A DNA stretch of 30,231 nt from an uncultured Anaerolineales bacterium (GCA_937928015.1 CALFXA010000219.1:1-30231); one strand, 5' to 3'; shown: positions 1-8,521, counted from the stretch's first letter. Translations and numbers: made by a program. The notes: generated from the letters alone by a model not told the origin.

Positions 1-101
1 ATGTTCGACGGCACGCTCTTGGCGCTAAAGTGGTACAGCGCGCTCGAACAAATGGCGAGGGCGATGGAGAAGTAGAAGAGGAACATGGATTTTTTCATCA
101 T
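1..101 (-). CDS. 5' end of a membrane or exported protein (partial)
   Basis: Reading leftward from tandem ATG codons at 101 and 98, the frame stays open to the window edge and encodes about 33 residues beginning MMKKSMFLFYFSIALAICSS. This is a short lysine-rich start followed by a hydrophobic segment (about residues 6-22), as in a first membrane helix or signal anchor. The following residues, LYHFSAKSVPSN, loosely recall the loop after helix 1 of small EamA/DMT-type transporters, but that is only a resemblance. No good Shine-Dalgarno precedes it, and a palindromic repeat begins 9 bases upstream. The rest of the gene lies outside the window, so the function cannot be named. Confidence 0.55.
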   Translation of the reverse strand, partial: MMKKSMFLFYFSIALAICSSALYHFSAKSVPSN

Positions 102-109
102 TTTCAACT

Positions 110-267
110 GGTGGTCGAGTAGTGTCGAGCGATAGCGAGACACGTATCGAGACCACAAACACTACGTTTCATCTCTACTCGGTGGTCTCGACACCTGCAC
201 TGCACCGAACGCAGTGCGGTGCAAGTGTACGCCCTTCGCAAAGAACGTTCAGGGCTACTCGACCACC
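110..267. repeat. Palindromic repeat, GGTGGTCGAGTAG family, copy 1
   Basis: The outer arms are GGTGGTCGAGTAG (110-122) and its exact reverse complement CTACTCGACCACC (255-267). Inside is a second inverted pair, TATCGAGACCAC and GGTGGTCTCGACAC. The same architecture and much of the internal sequence recur at 576-694. It has the form of a non-coding MITE/REP-like element. Confidence 0.85.
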
Positions 268-274
268 ATGCAGA

Positions 275-556
275 CTATTCAAACTTCTTCTTTGCAAGAG
301 CTGGCAAATCTGATCGGTTCCCATTGATCAAGGCTTCGCGCTTGGCCCTGCTCCAATTTTGAACCTGCTTTTCTCGCTCAAACGCCTCAGCTACATGCGT
401 GAATTCTTCTGAATATACCAGTTTTACTGGGAGTCGTCTCGTTGTATATCGCGCCCCTCTTCCCGCCTCATGTTCAGATAGGCGGCGTTCTAAATCGTTG
501 GTTGAGCCGACGTAATAGGAACCATCTGAACATTCAAGGATATACATCCAAGCCAT
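275..556 (-). CDS. GIY-YIG domain nuclease-like small protein (YhbQ/UPF0213 type)
   Basis: This is a 93-residue protein made of a single GIY-YIG nuclease fold. The motif tyrosines are in MYILEC (residues 4-9) and YYVGS (14-18). The expected Arg24, His29 and the late glutamate in REKQ (Glu62) are present, matching the metal-dependent nick/cleavage active site of the family, and the short length is normal for this subgroup. The longer open frame back to 628 would translate the palindromic repeat, so the ATG at 556, directly before the domain, is the better start; it has only a weak ribosome site. Members of this subgroup are widespread but their cellular role is poorly defined. It is flanked on both sides by copies of the same palindromic element, which is discussed as a finding. 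Confidence 0.88.
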   Translation of the reverse strand: MAWMYILECSDGSYYVGSTNDLERRLSEHEAGRGARYTTRRLPVKLVYSEEFTHVAEAFEREKQVQNWSRAKREALINGNRSDLPALAKKKFE

Positions 557-575
557 AGAAATTCCCGTTTTCAAA

Positions 576-694
576 GGTGGTCGAGTAGTTCCGAGCGACA
601 GCGAGGAACGTATCGAGACCACAAACACTATGTTTCATTCTTACTAGGTGGTCTCGATACGCCCCGCAAAAGCATGCGGGGCTACTCGACCACC
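576..694. repeat. Palindromic repeat, GGTGGTCGAGTAG family, copy 2
   Basis: The arms are GGTGGTCGAGTAG (576-588) and CTACTCGACCACC (682-694). The interior again contains TATCGAGACCACAAACACTA and GGTGGTCTCGATAC. It is in the same orientation as copy 1 at 110-267 and lies immediately upstream of the GIY-YIG gene, with a nested GC hairpin near 662-682. Confidence 0.85.
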
Positions 695-700
695 AGAGTT

Positions 701-2143
701 TCATTGTGAATTCAACACCTTCAAAATAAACTCCGCCGTGCGTTGACCTGAACTGGCATCGGTGAAGGTGACTTCATCCTCCACGAACTTGCGGCGTTCC
801 TTGGCGTCGACGGTGCGGTCTTTCAGGTAAAGATTCAGCGCATCGCGCAATTCGGTTTCATCTTTGGCGACCCGTCCCGCTTTGGCGCGGCGGAAGCGCT
901 GATGAGTGGGCCAGTCGCCGATCTCTTTGAGGGACAGGGAAAACTTGTTGGGTTTGTTCCAGCCACCAGGGACGTCGATAGTGGCGGCGATCATCGGCGT
1001 GTCGTGGACGGCGGTCTCGACCAGCATGGTCGAGTAGACCGTTACCAGCACATCCGAGTAGGCCATCATGGACGACTTCTCGTCCATGTCCTCGCCGCCG
1101 TAGTAACCGAGCGAGCCGCCCATCGCCACAGGTTGGACGACGTGCACATGCGAATATTTCTTTTCCAGCTCGAAGACCTGCGCGCGTTCATCGGCAAAGA
1201 TCTTGGGCTTGTCTTGAAAGTGACTCGGGTGCAGACGGATCAACAACTGCGACGGCTCGGTCAGCGCGTCGGACGAGACCAGCTTCGCCAGCGCTTCGAT
1301 ATTCGGGTAGTTGGGCGCAAAGTGGACGAAGCTGCTGGCGTACGAGATCAGCTTGCGGTTCGGGTCGAGGCCGTGCAGCTTGAAATATTCGTCGCGCGGC
1401 ATCAGCCATTGCTTGCGGAAATATCCATCGTAGGACGGGATGCCGCCGATGCTGACCTGCTCGGGATTCCAATCCGAGCCGTGGACCAACTCATCCTTTT
1501 GGAGCTGGGACCAGCAGGTGGCCCACTGGACGTCCGCGCCCGAGACGTTATAGCTGGACGAATTGTCCCAGCCGACGATGACGGTCATGTTCGGGATTCC
1601 CCTTTGGGCGGATTCGCGCAGCAGGTAGCGGTCCATGCGCCAGCCAGGGGTGGAGGCGATGACCAGGTCGGGCTGGTATCGGTCGAAGAGGTCGGCGTAC
1701 AGATTGGGCGTGAAGCGCTTTTGAATCCGCACCAGGAATTTGCGGGCCCACGAAAAATTCCGCAGCAGGAGGATCATCAGCGCGGAGGGGATCCAGACCC
1801 CCAGGCGGAACTTCCAGCCGTTCTCGGCCCACACCTCCCAGATGTGACTGTCCATTGCCTCGGTGTTGATGCGGCGCGAGCCGCCGACGCGCCGCAGGTA
1901 GGCCAGCAGCCACTGCATGCGCGGCTGGATCTTTTTGGCGTAGTCGTTGGCCTGCTTGAGGCGCAGACCTTCGAAGGTCAGGCCAGGCTGGCCGAAGCGC
2001 GCCGCGATCTTGTCTCTGGTTTCGTCGTCGGTGAGGACGACAACTTCAACGCCCGCCTTGAGCAGCGTCGGGACGACGTCGCTTTGCAGGAAGTAGATGA
2101 TTGCCATGCCGTGGTCGGCGGAAATGAAGATTCGTTTAGACAT
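701..2143 (-). CDS. GT-B-like glycosyltransferase or polysaccharide biosynthesis protein
   Basis: This 480-residue soluble protein begins MSKRIFISADHGMAIIYFLQ and has two Rossmann-like halves. The N-terminal half carries a strand-helix start and PDLVIASTPGW near residue 160. The C-terminal half has LIRLHPSHF, then a YSDVLVTVYSTMLVETAVHD segment. That second segment resembles the 'D-hydrophobic-S-T-x-x-x-E' nucleotide-sugar binding region of CDP-glycerol transferase-like and UDP-GlcNAc 2-epimerase-like GT-B folds. It probably transfers or processes a sugar or polyol phosphate in the cytoplasm; donor and acceptor are unknown. It is the last gene of the leftward polysaccharide series but is separated from its fellows by the AT-rich STAND gene. 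A promoter-like TTGAAA/TAGAAT pair lies just upstream, and no Shine-Dalgarno is visible. Confidence 0.8.
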   Translation of the reverse strand: MSKRIFISADHGMAIIYFLQSDVVPTLLKAGVEVVVLTDDETRDKIAARFGQPGLTFEGLRLKQANDYAKKIQPRMQWLLAYLRRVGGSRRINTEAMDSHIWEVWAENGWKFRLGVWIPSALMILLLRNFSWARKFLVRIQKRFTPNLYADLFDRYQPDLVIASTPGWRMDRYLLRESAQRGIPNMTVIVGWDNSSSYNVSGADVQWATCWSQLQKDELVHGSDWNPEQVSIGGIPSYDGYFRKQWLMPRDEYFKLHGLDPNRKLISYASSFVHFAPNYPNIEALAKLVSSDALTEPSQLLIRLHPSHFQDKPKIFADERAQVFELEKKYSHVHVVQPVAMGGSLGYYGGEDMDEKSSMMAYSDVLVTVYSTMLVETAVHDTPMIAATIDVPGGWNKPNKFSLSLKEIGDWPTHQRFRRAKAGRVAKDETELRDALNLYLKDRTVDAKERRKFVEDEVTFTDASSGQRTAEFILKVLNSQ

Positions 2144-2150
2144 CGGGGCA

Positions 2151-2180
2151 ATTCTATCAGGGATTATTTTATAGTTTCAA
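2151..2180 (-). promoter_or_regulatory. Candidate leaderless promoter for the 701-2143 gene
   Basis: On the minus strand TTGAAA (2180-2175) and TAGAAT (2156-2151) are separated by 18 bases, and the -10 ends 7 bases before the ATG at 2143. This would start the transcript at or next to the start codon. No ribosome site is present. The -35 overlaps the right side of a hairpin. Prediction by eye only. Confidence 0.4.
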
Positions 2181-2207
2181 TTTTCTTTCCAGTAAGAAAA
2201 TTGAAAC
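2174..2207. repeat. Perfect 14-bp inverted repeat at the edge of the AT-rich island
   Basis: GTTTCAATTTTCTT (2174-2187) and AAGAAAATTGAAAC (2194-2207) are exact complements around a 6-base loop. It lies between the STAND gene's stop (2388) and the next gene's start (2143), close to where base composition shifts. The stem is AT-rich and is not followed by a T-run in the leftward direction, so it is a poor intrinsic terminator. Confidence 0.7.
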
Positions 2208-2387
2208 ATGCCAAAATTAGACGGTTATGTCCTTGTCCGATTCTATATTTGCCCGTACAAAGCTACAACATTCTTGCACCTATACCCATGCACAGATTAT
2301 GGTGACCATCGGAGAGAAAGAAATTTTTTTGTAAAACGAACTCTCATAGTTGGAACCTTGAGAGATAGTCTATATCTACAAAAGTCC

Positions 2388-5300
2388 TTAACCTTCCAAC
2401 CAAGGTTTTGCCATTTTCTTTACATTTTTCATTCTCATTTTTACATCATCTGGCAGATTTATACCTATAGCCATTCCCGCCTTCATTAACACCTCATACA
2501 GTGTGTTTGCTCCATCATACGGCGAAATTGACATCAGTTCATCCAAAAACAGTGATGGGTGATGTAATGCGAATCGGCGAGTTTGAGCAATAATCAGCCA
2601 ATACCTGTGAACAAATCGACCAATCCCTGGGAGCAAGTACTTTGCATAGCTTCCAAAATCGGGTAATGAAATCGCAACTCTTATTTGCAATATGTACGCA
2701 TCATTAAGTCCAACTTTAGGCATTTCCGAGTCGAGTAATATTTTTAATACTTTAAAGAATGATGTATCCTTAACAAGCTCAGGTACGCCATCAACATCAC
2801 CCTCCCTCTTCCAAAACAAAATCAAATCTTTTAGATACTGAATAAGCTCAGTCCAATGTTCAAAAAGCACTAACTCTGACTTAAGTGCTACCACCTCATT
2901 ATTCCATTTATCCAACTCACCTAACATTTCGGTTGTAGATAAATTAGAACCTATCAACTTGGCAAACAAGGGCACAAAGATAATGTAGACGAGCTTCTCC
3001 TCAGATTTTTTATATTCTTCAATAATAGGTTCAACAGAATCAGCAACCTCAGCAGAATTATTCCAAAAATTGAATTGTGTCGAGCTATTAGCTACAGCAT
3101 TTGTTGTAATATAAAATTTTCTCGCTTGCAGTCCATATTGAAGAGCTTGACTTGGACTGCCTAAAATTGTTTCCAGAGTAGTCAGGCTAACATATGTAAA
3201 TTGAGAAAAAGCATTATTACTTTCTTCCGTTATTAAACGTTCAAGTGTCATCTTTAAAATTTCTCTGCTCATACGTATTAAACCAACGCCTTCTGCAAAA
3301 AGGGCTAGTTGCCTCATAAGGTGAGATACAGCGAAGCCTATTGGGGTAGAGTATTCCCCCAACTGTTTACGGCGAATACCAAAGAGTCCTGGCTGAATAG
3401 GTGCATATTCTTCACCACTTGGTGTTTTTTCAGGGGGAGTTCCAAGTTGTGACATGGATGAAAACCAGCCTAGCGCATGCCCTGCCTTGTTAAAAACTTC
3501 TTTATAACGCAGATTTTCAACATTTTCATACTTGATAAGTTCTCTTATGCATCCATACATGGCTCCACAAGCTTTTTTGGGGTTTCCACTCGCCCAATAA
3601 ATATAAGCTAACTCACCAAGTGATTCACAAAACTCCATTTTCTCTGATTTAAAGTCATATTCTCTAAAATCACGAATGACTTTCAAACAATATTGCTTGG
3701 CAAGATCCCATTCGCCTTGCCATTCCAACGCAATAACCAATTGTCTTGTTGTAGCAAGGCGATAATATTCAAAACTCTCTCCAATAGTATTTTCAGCTAC
3801 CATTAAAAACTCAACCGTAGCTGAAAAATCGCTTTCGTCTAACGCAAAACATCCTTTTGAATAATTTATCAAGAAATAAGCATCTGGATTACTTATTTCC
3901 GATAGCGCATCTAAAATCGCATTGGCTCGGTCTCTTTGTTTCAGGTAATCAGCATAAACAACTGCTTTTGAGCGGGAAAGAGCAACTCGTAAAATCTCAC
4001 TTTCTTGAACACATAACATTGTGTTCAAGCCATCAATGAACGAAAGGACTTCTAACCAATCTTGTCTATCTTGTGGTTTCTCACTTTCAGAAAGCCAGCA
4101 TTGATCAATCATATGGGATGATGATTCTATAGCCAAAGGCGCTGCATATATCAATCTTCGAACATTCTCATCAAGTTGTTCAAACTGCTCAAAGAACAGT
4201 TTTATATCTTCCTGTCTGCTGATACGAAACGTATTCGTCCAGATAAAATCAGGCATCTGATTATCACAAAAGTCTTCAGAGAAACCCTCTCGCAAAACTG
4301 AATAATCGTTCAATAATTGTATAGCTGCAAAACTATTGGGTATCACAATATCCAAAGGAAGATTCTCTGCAAAAAAACCAGTGGTCATGTAGCAAAAAAG
4401 AAACGCAGGTGAATTACTTTCAACGTCAGAGTCTTTCAAAAGCAACTCAAGATCGTCACTGAGTCTCTGAATATCTCCGCCTGCTAAAGCTCGTGTTCTC
4501 AATTGAGCGGACCGTATCATTATGAGCCAATACAGATTTAAACCTTCAGGCAATTTAACATCAAGGAAAAGAGAACATGCCCAATCTAAATAATTTGCCT
4601 GTTCACGTGTTTTAGCACTCATTAGAGCAAGTACTAATACATTTGCATACCGCATGTAATCTTGCGCCTGCCATAAGTGAGACAAAATTATGGACAAGTC
4701 TGACATATTTAGTGTGTGAACATTAAGGTAGCGATTTGCGCACAAAGCATGAATTTTTTTTACAAGTTCCAGAGGAATATTATCTTCACCGACCCTTGAG
4801 AGCAAAGGAGACACATCAAAAAACTCTCTGTCAAGCCGATCAATCCAAGGCCCAACAAGCTTGTCCAACTGTTCTCTTGGGTTAACTATAATAGGTGCAA
4901 GATTGGCAATTTCAAATATCAATTCCTTGTCAAGTTTTTCCCCAACCACAGACAGACGATATAGTAATTCCTTTGATAAATCATCCAGGGTCTTTATTAA
5001 GACCTTACGGTTATAATCCATAGTATCTTTTACGGGTTCACCAGACAATAAACTATCAAAGGTTTCAATCTTAAATTCCTTTCCTTGTTCTTCCAACCAG
5101 CTAAGAGTAGCGGCGACAAGACTAGGGTGCCCTTTTGTAGTTACAGAAATCAAGACGGCTATTTTTTCAGTTTGCAATATTCTTGGGACTTGAATTGCAC
5201 TTAATAATTCTAAGATTTCTTCTACAGAAAAACTAGGACACGAACGAGTGATTATCAAAGAGGAAAAACGTGAACGCAGATATGCGGGTATCTCCCATTG

Positions 5301-6410
5301 ACCTGTAGTCACGACCTTAGAACCATGTCCAGAAAAAACATTGACAATGATTTCCAGATCATTATACAAATTCTCAAAATCTACAGAATTGGGAAGGTCA
5401 TCAACCACCAACATCCCGCTATCTGCCAATGATTCACCCAATGCAATAACTACTTCTCTAAAAGCAATGTCACCTGCCAAATACCGCTGCCAATAAGACA
5501 AATCGCCAGTTATTTGACAAAGCCAACGAATAATTTGAACCTGAAAATGCTTACCTTGTAATTCACCTTTGTTGCGCAACCTTATCCAATATTTATTTAC
5601 ACCACCCCACAATTCATACAACGACACCGCCAATTGTGTTTTCCCTCTTCCTGATCCATCTACCAAAAATAAACAGGTCGTTTTTGCCAAATCCTTTTGA
5701 AATGCTTTAATTAGTTCTTCGCGTTGAAGAAAATTTAACGGACGAAGCGTAACGTCATCAGGAGATGATAATTCTAAGCTTTGGACAACAATCCGATTTT
5801 GGCCCCCCATTACATGTTGCAACAATGTTTCAAGTCGTCGAGAAGTTAGATCTTCAAATTGCTGAAATTGATGTCGAAAATCATTTTGTAAACCTCTAAT
5901 TTGTTGAACATCTTTTTCCATCCGCTCTGTTGTTTCATCGATTCTTTCAAGCGTTAGAGCAGAAATCACATCCCGAAATTCTTCGATACTGTTTAACTCA
6001 TGTCGTAGGTATGGTAGATATAACTCAAGTGCTTTTCGAATTTCTTCCACACTCGCTACATTTCCCCATGTTTTCGTCAATTGCACCTCAGCCAACCAAG
6101 TAATTTTCTCTTCGTTTAAATGAGTCAATAAACTCGCAATAATTTGTTTGAACTCCTCTTCAGAATATAAAGGGAGTTCACGAATCATTTGAGCAACTTT
6201 TTGATCCTGATGCTCAGCTATAAAGTTTTCTTCGGCGCGTTGAATGGCATTTTCCAAATCTTTTCGTTTTTTCTCGTTTTCCCGCCATTCTTTTGCAATT
6301 TGGGTCGGCGATACTTTGACTTCTGCAATACCCAGCGGAATTTTCAACTCGACTTCAATAATATCGAGCATCTTATCTAGGGTTTTGTGAACAAAGTTTT
6401 CTTCTGCCAT
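2388..6410 (-). CDS. STAND/NB-ARC-like NTPase with helical repeats, possible defence or signalling protein
   Basis: This is a 1340-residue protein. Residues 1-235 are helical and charged, with a likely coiled coil near 153-200. The NTPase core follows: P-loop DGSGRGKT (251-258), Walker B MLVVDDL (333-339), a sensor-like strand KVVTTG (365-370) and GHPSL (427-431) matching the GLPLA position of NB-ARC proteins. The rest is alpha-helical with TPR-like stretches around 840-1110. This order (N-terminal adaptor or effector, STAND switch, repeat sensor) is that of signal-transduction and anti-phage STAND ATPases. I recognise no known nuclease, TIR or protease effector domain. The start is set by GGGAAGG six bases before the ATG at 6410; a TTG six bases earlier abuts it. 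The gene is clearly more AT-rich than its neighbours and splits the glycosyltransferase series, suggesting lateral transfer. The biological role is not established. Confidence 0.82.
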   Translation of the reverse strand: MAEENFVHKTLDKMLDIIEVELKIPLGIAEVKVSPTQIAKEWRENEKKRKDLENAIQRAEENFIAEHQDQKVAQMIRELPLYSEEEFKQIIASLLTHLNEEKITWLAEVQLTKTWGNVASVEEIRKALELYLPYLRHELNSIEEFRDVISALTLERIDETTERMEKDVQQIRGLQNDFRHQFQQFEDLTSRRLETLLQHVMGGQNRIVVQSLELSSPDDVTLRPLNFLQREELIKAFQKDLAKTTCLFLVDGSGRGKTQLAVSLYELWGGVNKYWIRLRNKGELQGKHFQVQIIRWLCQITGDLSYWQRYLAGDIAFREVVIALGESLADSGMLVVDDLPNSVDFENLYNDLEIIVNVFSGHGSKVVTTGQWEIPAYLRSRFSSLIITRSCPSFSVEEILELLSAIQVPRILQTEKIAVLISVTTKGHPSLVAATLSWLEEQGKEFKIETFDSLLSGEPVKDTMDYNRKVLIKTLDDLSKELLYRLSVVGEKLDKELIFEIANLAPIIVNPREQLDKLVGPWIDRLDREFFDVSPLLSRVGEDNIPLELVKKIHALCANRYLNVHTLNMSDLSIILSHLWQAQDYMRYANVLVLALMSAKTREQANYLDWACSLFLDVKLPEGLNLYWLIMIRSAQLRTRALAGGDIQRLSDDLELLLKDSDVESNSPAFLFCYMTTGFFAENLPLDIVIPNSFAAIQLLNDYSVLREGFSEDFCDNQMPDFIWTNTFRISRQEDIKLFFEQFEQLDENVRRLIYAAPLAIESSSHMIDQCWLSESEKPQDRQDWLEVLSFIDGLNTMLCVQESEILRVALSRSKAVVYADYLKQRDRANAILDALSEISNPDAYFLINYSKGCFALDESDFSATVEFLMVAENTIGESFEYYRLATTRQLVIALEWQGEWDLAKQYCLKVIRDFREYDFKSEKMEFCESLGELAYIYWASGNPKKACGAMYGCIRELIKYENVENLRYKEVFNKAGHALGWFSSMSQLGTPPEKTPSGEEYAPIQPGLFGIRRKQLGEYSTPIGFAVSHLMRQLALFAEGVGLIRMSREILKMTLERLITEESNNAFSQFTYVSLTTLETILGSPSQALQYGLQARKFYITTNAVANSSTQFNFWNNSAEVADSVEPIIEEYKKSEEKLVYIIFVPLFAKLIGSNLSTTEMLGELDKWNNEVVALKSELVLFEHWTELIQYLKDLILFWKREGDVDGVPELVKDTSFFKVLKILLDSEMPKVGLNDAYILQIRVAISLPDFGSYAKYLLPGIGRFVHRYWLIIAQTRRFALHHPSLFLDELMSISPYDGANTLYEVLMKAGMAIGINLPDDVKMRMKNVKKMAKPWLEG

Positions 6411-6602
6411 ACACAACCTTCCCTAACTACGACGACAATATTTCAACTTTAGCACAAAAAGAACTCTTTGCAGAGTCCTTTCTAATACTACTTTCCTTGA
6501 AAAAATCCAAGGCAACTCCAAAGCCGAACAGGCAAATATAGATAGTGACTATGCCATTTAATTTTACATTGAAAAAAGAACCCTTGGCTAAAGCAACATT
6601 TT

Positions 6603-7559
6603 TTACGAATAATACCAACTAAATATCTTGTTATACACCGCCAGCAAAGCCTTCTTGATTGGTGCCAGGTCCAGAACGCGGCGCGCGAATCCTTTTTTCT
6701 TTTTACTTTTTACTTTGCCGCTATCCTTCAACTCCCCTCTCAAATACCCCAGCGTGTTCGACATGTTCATCGCCAGCGGGTCCGAGACCATCAGACGTAG
6801 CAGGCCCGCGTCGTTCATGCGCTTATCCAACTGGCGCACCTGTCCCATGGGTTTGTCCATGTCAAAGGGCAGGAACTGCTGGAGCGTGGACTTGTAGGCC
6901 GTGAACTGCCAGTGCGATGCACCCGCCAGCGCGGTTACGCCTTTGTATTGAATGCGCCAATCCTTCGTCTCGGCATAAACTTTTTTGTTCTCCTCTTCGG
7001 TCTGCCCGAGCGAGAGGTTGAATTCGAGGAAGGTCCCCCACGGGATGAACTGTCCCTCTTCGAGGACCGCATTGTCCCGCGCCCACTGCAGGGTCGACTC
7101 GTAGAATTCGGGCGGGGTGCGGAAAGGTCGAGCGGTCACCATCCCCACGTTCGGGAAGGTTTCGAGGATCTCCACCGAGCGCTGGAGCCAGTTCGGCGAG
7201 AACAGCACGTCGCTGTCGGTGTAGGCGATGATCTCGCCAGGCGCGCCCGTCAGCATCACATTCCACGCGCCGCCCTTGCCCATGTTCTTCTCCGAGAGGA
7301 TCAGATACTGGATGCGCCCCTCGTCCTTTTCCTGGACGAGAAAATCGCGGACCTCGGGGCAGGACCCGTTATCGAAGACCATCAGGTCGAAGGGCAGGCC
7401 TGCATCCTTGTGCATGGATTCGAGCGAGACCTTCAGCACGTCGAGGGTCTCGGCATAGAATCCGCTCAGGAAGGGGATGTAATTCAGCAGCGCAACCGTG
7501 ATCCGCTCGGGGCGGGCCACGTCTTTGACGAACTTGGCGGGGTTTTGGCCTTTTCGCAT
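6603..7559 (-). CDS. Family 2 glycosyltransferase
   Basis: This is a GT-A fold glycosyltransferase of about 318 residues. Numbered from the upstream ATG at 7565, the nucleotide-binding VFDNGS strand is at 63-68, KNMGKGGAWNVML at 93-105, and the metal-binding DSD at 117-119. The C-terminal end is lysine-rich (SKKKKGFARR) with a short amphipathic tail, suggesting association with the inner face of the membrane. Two in-frame ATGs lie at 7565 and 7559. AAGGA abuts the first and sits six bases before the second, so 7559 is preferred. A GTAGGGGC palindrome fills the gap to the next upstream gene. It probably adds one sugar to the glycan; the specificity cannot be read. Confidence 0.87.
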   Translation of the reverse strand: MRKGQNPAKFVKDVARPERITVALLNYIPFLSGFYAETLDVLKVSLESMHKDAGLPFDLMVFDNGSCPEVRDFLVQEKDEGRIQYLILSEKNMGKGGAWNVMLTGAPGEIIAYTDSDVLFSPNWLQRSVEILETFPNVGMVTARPFRTPPEFYESTLQWARDNAVLEEGQFIPWGTFLEFNLSLGQTEEENKKVYAETKDWRIQYKGVTALAGASHWQFTAYKSTLQQFLPFDMDKPMGQVRQLDKRMNDAGLLRLMVSDPLAMNMSNTLGYLRGELKDSGKVKSKKKKGFARRVLDLAPIKKALLAVYNKIFSWYYS

Positions 7560-7570
7560 TTTCATTCCTT

Positions 7571-7598
7571 GTAGGGGCAGACGGCCGTCCGCCCCTAC
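7571..7598. repeat. GTAGGGGC palindrome, copy 1
   Basis: GTAGGGGC (7571-7578) and GCCCCTAC (7591-7598) form a hairpin with additional pairing ACGG/CCGT inside. It occupies nearly the whole 42-base gap between two glycosyltransferase genes. A related copy lies at 18829-18857. Confidence 0.8.
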
Positions 7599-7601
7599 AT
7601 A

Positions 7602-8507
7602 TTATTTGAATAATTTCTTGAATCGCTTCTTCCAACGTTTCGGGCGCGCGATCTCTTCGACAATATTCTCAGGCAAAAAGAAAAAGATGGCGCGCAGGAA
7701 TAACTCGACTTTGCGCATGAAGCGCAGATAGGTCAACGGCGGGCGGGCCAGTGTACCACCAACCAGCCGATGGGTTGCGTCGACGATCGTGTAGCGGATG
7801 TTAGCCTGTCCGCCCGCGAGACGGATGTTCTCGTTCGTGTCGGGGTGCTCATAATGCGGCTTGCCGCCTGGCAGGTGACTGTAATCGTGGTTCTGATGCA
7901 CAATCATCACCGACGGCGTGCAGTCAATGACGGGCCAGCCTTCCCTGCGGGCCTTGTAGATCATCCAGTTGTCCCAGCCCGCGCGGCCGATGATGAAATC
8001 GGGGATGTCGGTGTAGCAGGCTGTTGGAAAGAGGAAGAAGTCCGAGCCCGCGGGACGATGGAGCTGATTCTGTTTCCTGACAGATTCCCCCAGCCTTGAC
8101 TCCCAGCCCTCGGCAAAATCAAGCGGCGACGTGATATCGTAGTCCCAGCGCTGGCTGAGCAAGACAAATTTATCCTTCATCTTTGCCGCCTGTCTGGCCG
8201 CTTCGACGAAATCGAACAGGAGGATCATGTCCGCGTTGATGATGCACAGCAGGTCGCTGGTGGAATGTTCGCGCGCCAACTGAAACATGGACGAGATCAA
8301 CGGCGTGCCATCCGCGTTGCGCGCCACGTTGGGCAGATGCATCACGTCCAGTTCGCGCGCAGCCTCGGCCAGACCCTCCTCCTCGCCCAACAGGATAACT
8401 TCCACATCAGGCAGCAGGGTCCACGAACGGATCGCGTTGCGCTGGATCATCGCGATGTGCGGATTGGTGAAGGGTTTGGGGGCGGAGAATAAGGTGATCA
8501 GGGGCAT
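7602..8507 (-). CDS. GT-A-type glycosyltransferase-like protein
   Basis: This 301-residue protein begins MPLITLFSAPKPF. The pattern fits a GT-A nucleotide-diphospho-sugar transferase: a Rossmann start, VEVILLGEEEG after strand 2, and a metal-site-like CIINADMILL with Asn-Ala-Asp at 91-93 in place of DxD. Later IGRAGWDNWMIYKA and VMIVHQNHDYSH give acidic and histidine positions usual in the acceptor half. The C-terminus is basic (PKRWKKRFKKLFK), probably binding membrane. The ATG at 8507 is chosen over a TTG at 8519 because the conserved fold starts there; neither has a convincing ribosome site. It is followed closely by the GT2 gene, so the two probably act on the same glycan. Confidence 0.8.
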   Translation of the reverse strand: MPLITLFSAPKPFTNPHIAMIQRNAIRSWTLLPDVEVILLGEEEGLAEAARELDVMHLPNVARNADGTPLISSMFQLAREHSTSDLLCIINADMILLFDFVEAARQAAKMKDKFVLLSQRWDYDITSPLDFAEGWESRLGESVRKQNQLHRPAGSDFFLFPTACYTDIPDFIIGRAGWDNWMIYKARREGWPVIDCTPSVMIVHQNHDYSHLPGGKPHYEHPDTNENIRLAGGQANIRYTIVDATHRLVGGTLARPPLTYLRFMRKVELFLRAIFFFLPENIVEEIARPKRWKKRFKKLFK

Positions 8508-8521
8508 GTTCAATAACAATC

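Noticed and set aside
1..75. Plus-strand reading MFDGTLLALKWYSALEQ to a stop at 73-75
   Set aside because: The opposite strand gives a signal-like hydrophobic start after Lys-Lys, a better explanation of the same bases.
2174..2207. Hairpin as a rho-independent terminator of the STAND gene
   Set aside because: The stem is AT-rich and the leftward 3' side is CTATAAAAT and not a T-run, so termination is not convincing.
902..2305. Long plus-strand open frame (467 codons) opposite the 701-2143 gene
   Set aside because: Composition is that of an antisense shadow in GC-rich DNA (rich in Arg, Asp, His, Val), with no domain motifs; the minus-strand protein has clear fold motifs.
2208..2489. Plus-strand 93-residue frame at the STAND gene's 3' end
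   Set aside because: AT-rich low-complexity translation overlapping the coding end of the STAND gene; no motif or ribosome site.
6427..6618. Minus-strand 63-residue open frame upstream of the STAND gene
   Set aside because: No ribosome site or family resemblance, and it overlaps the end of the GT2 gene. The gap is taken as the STAND gene's upstream region, with no promoter I could assign.
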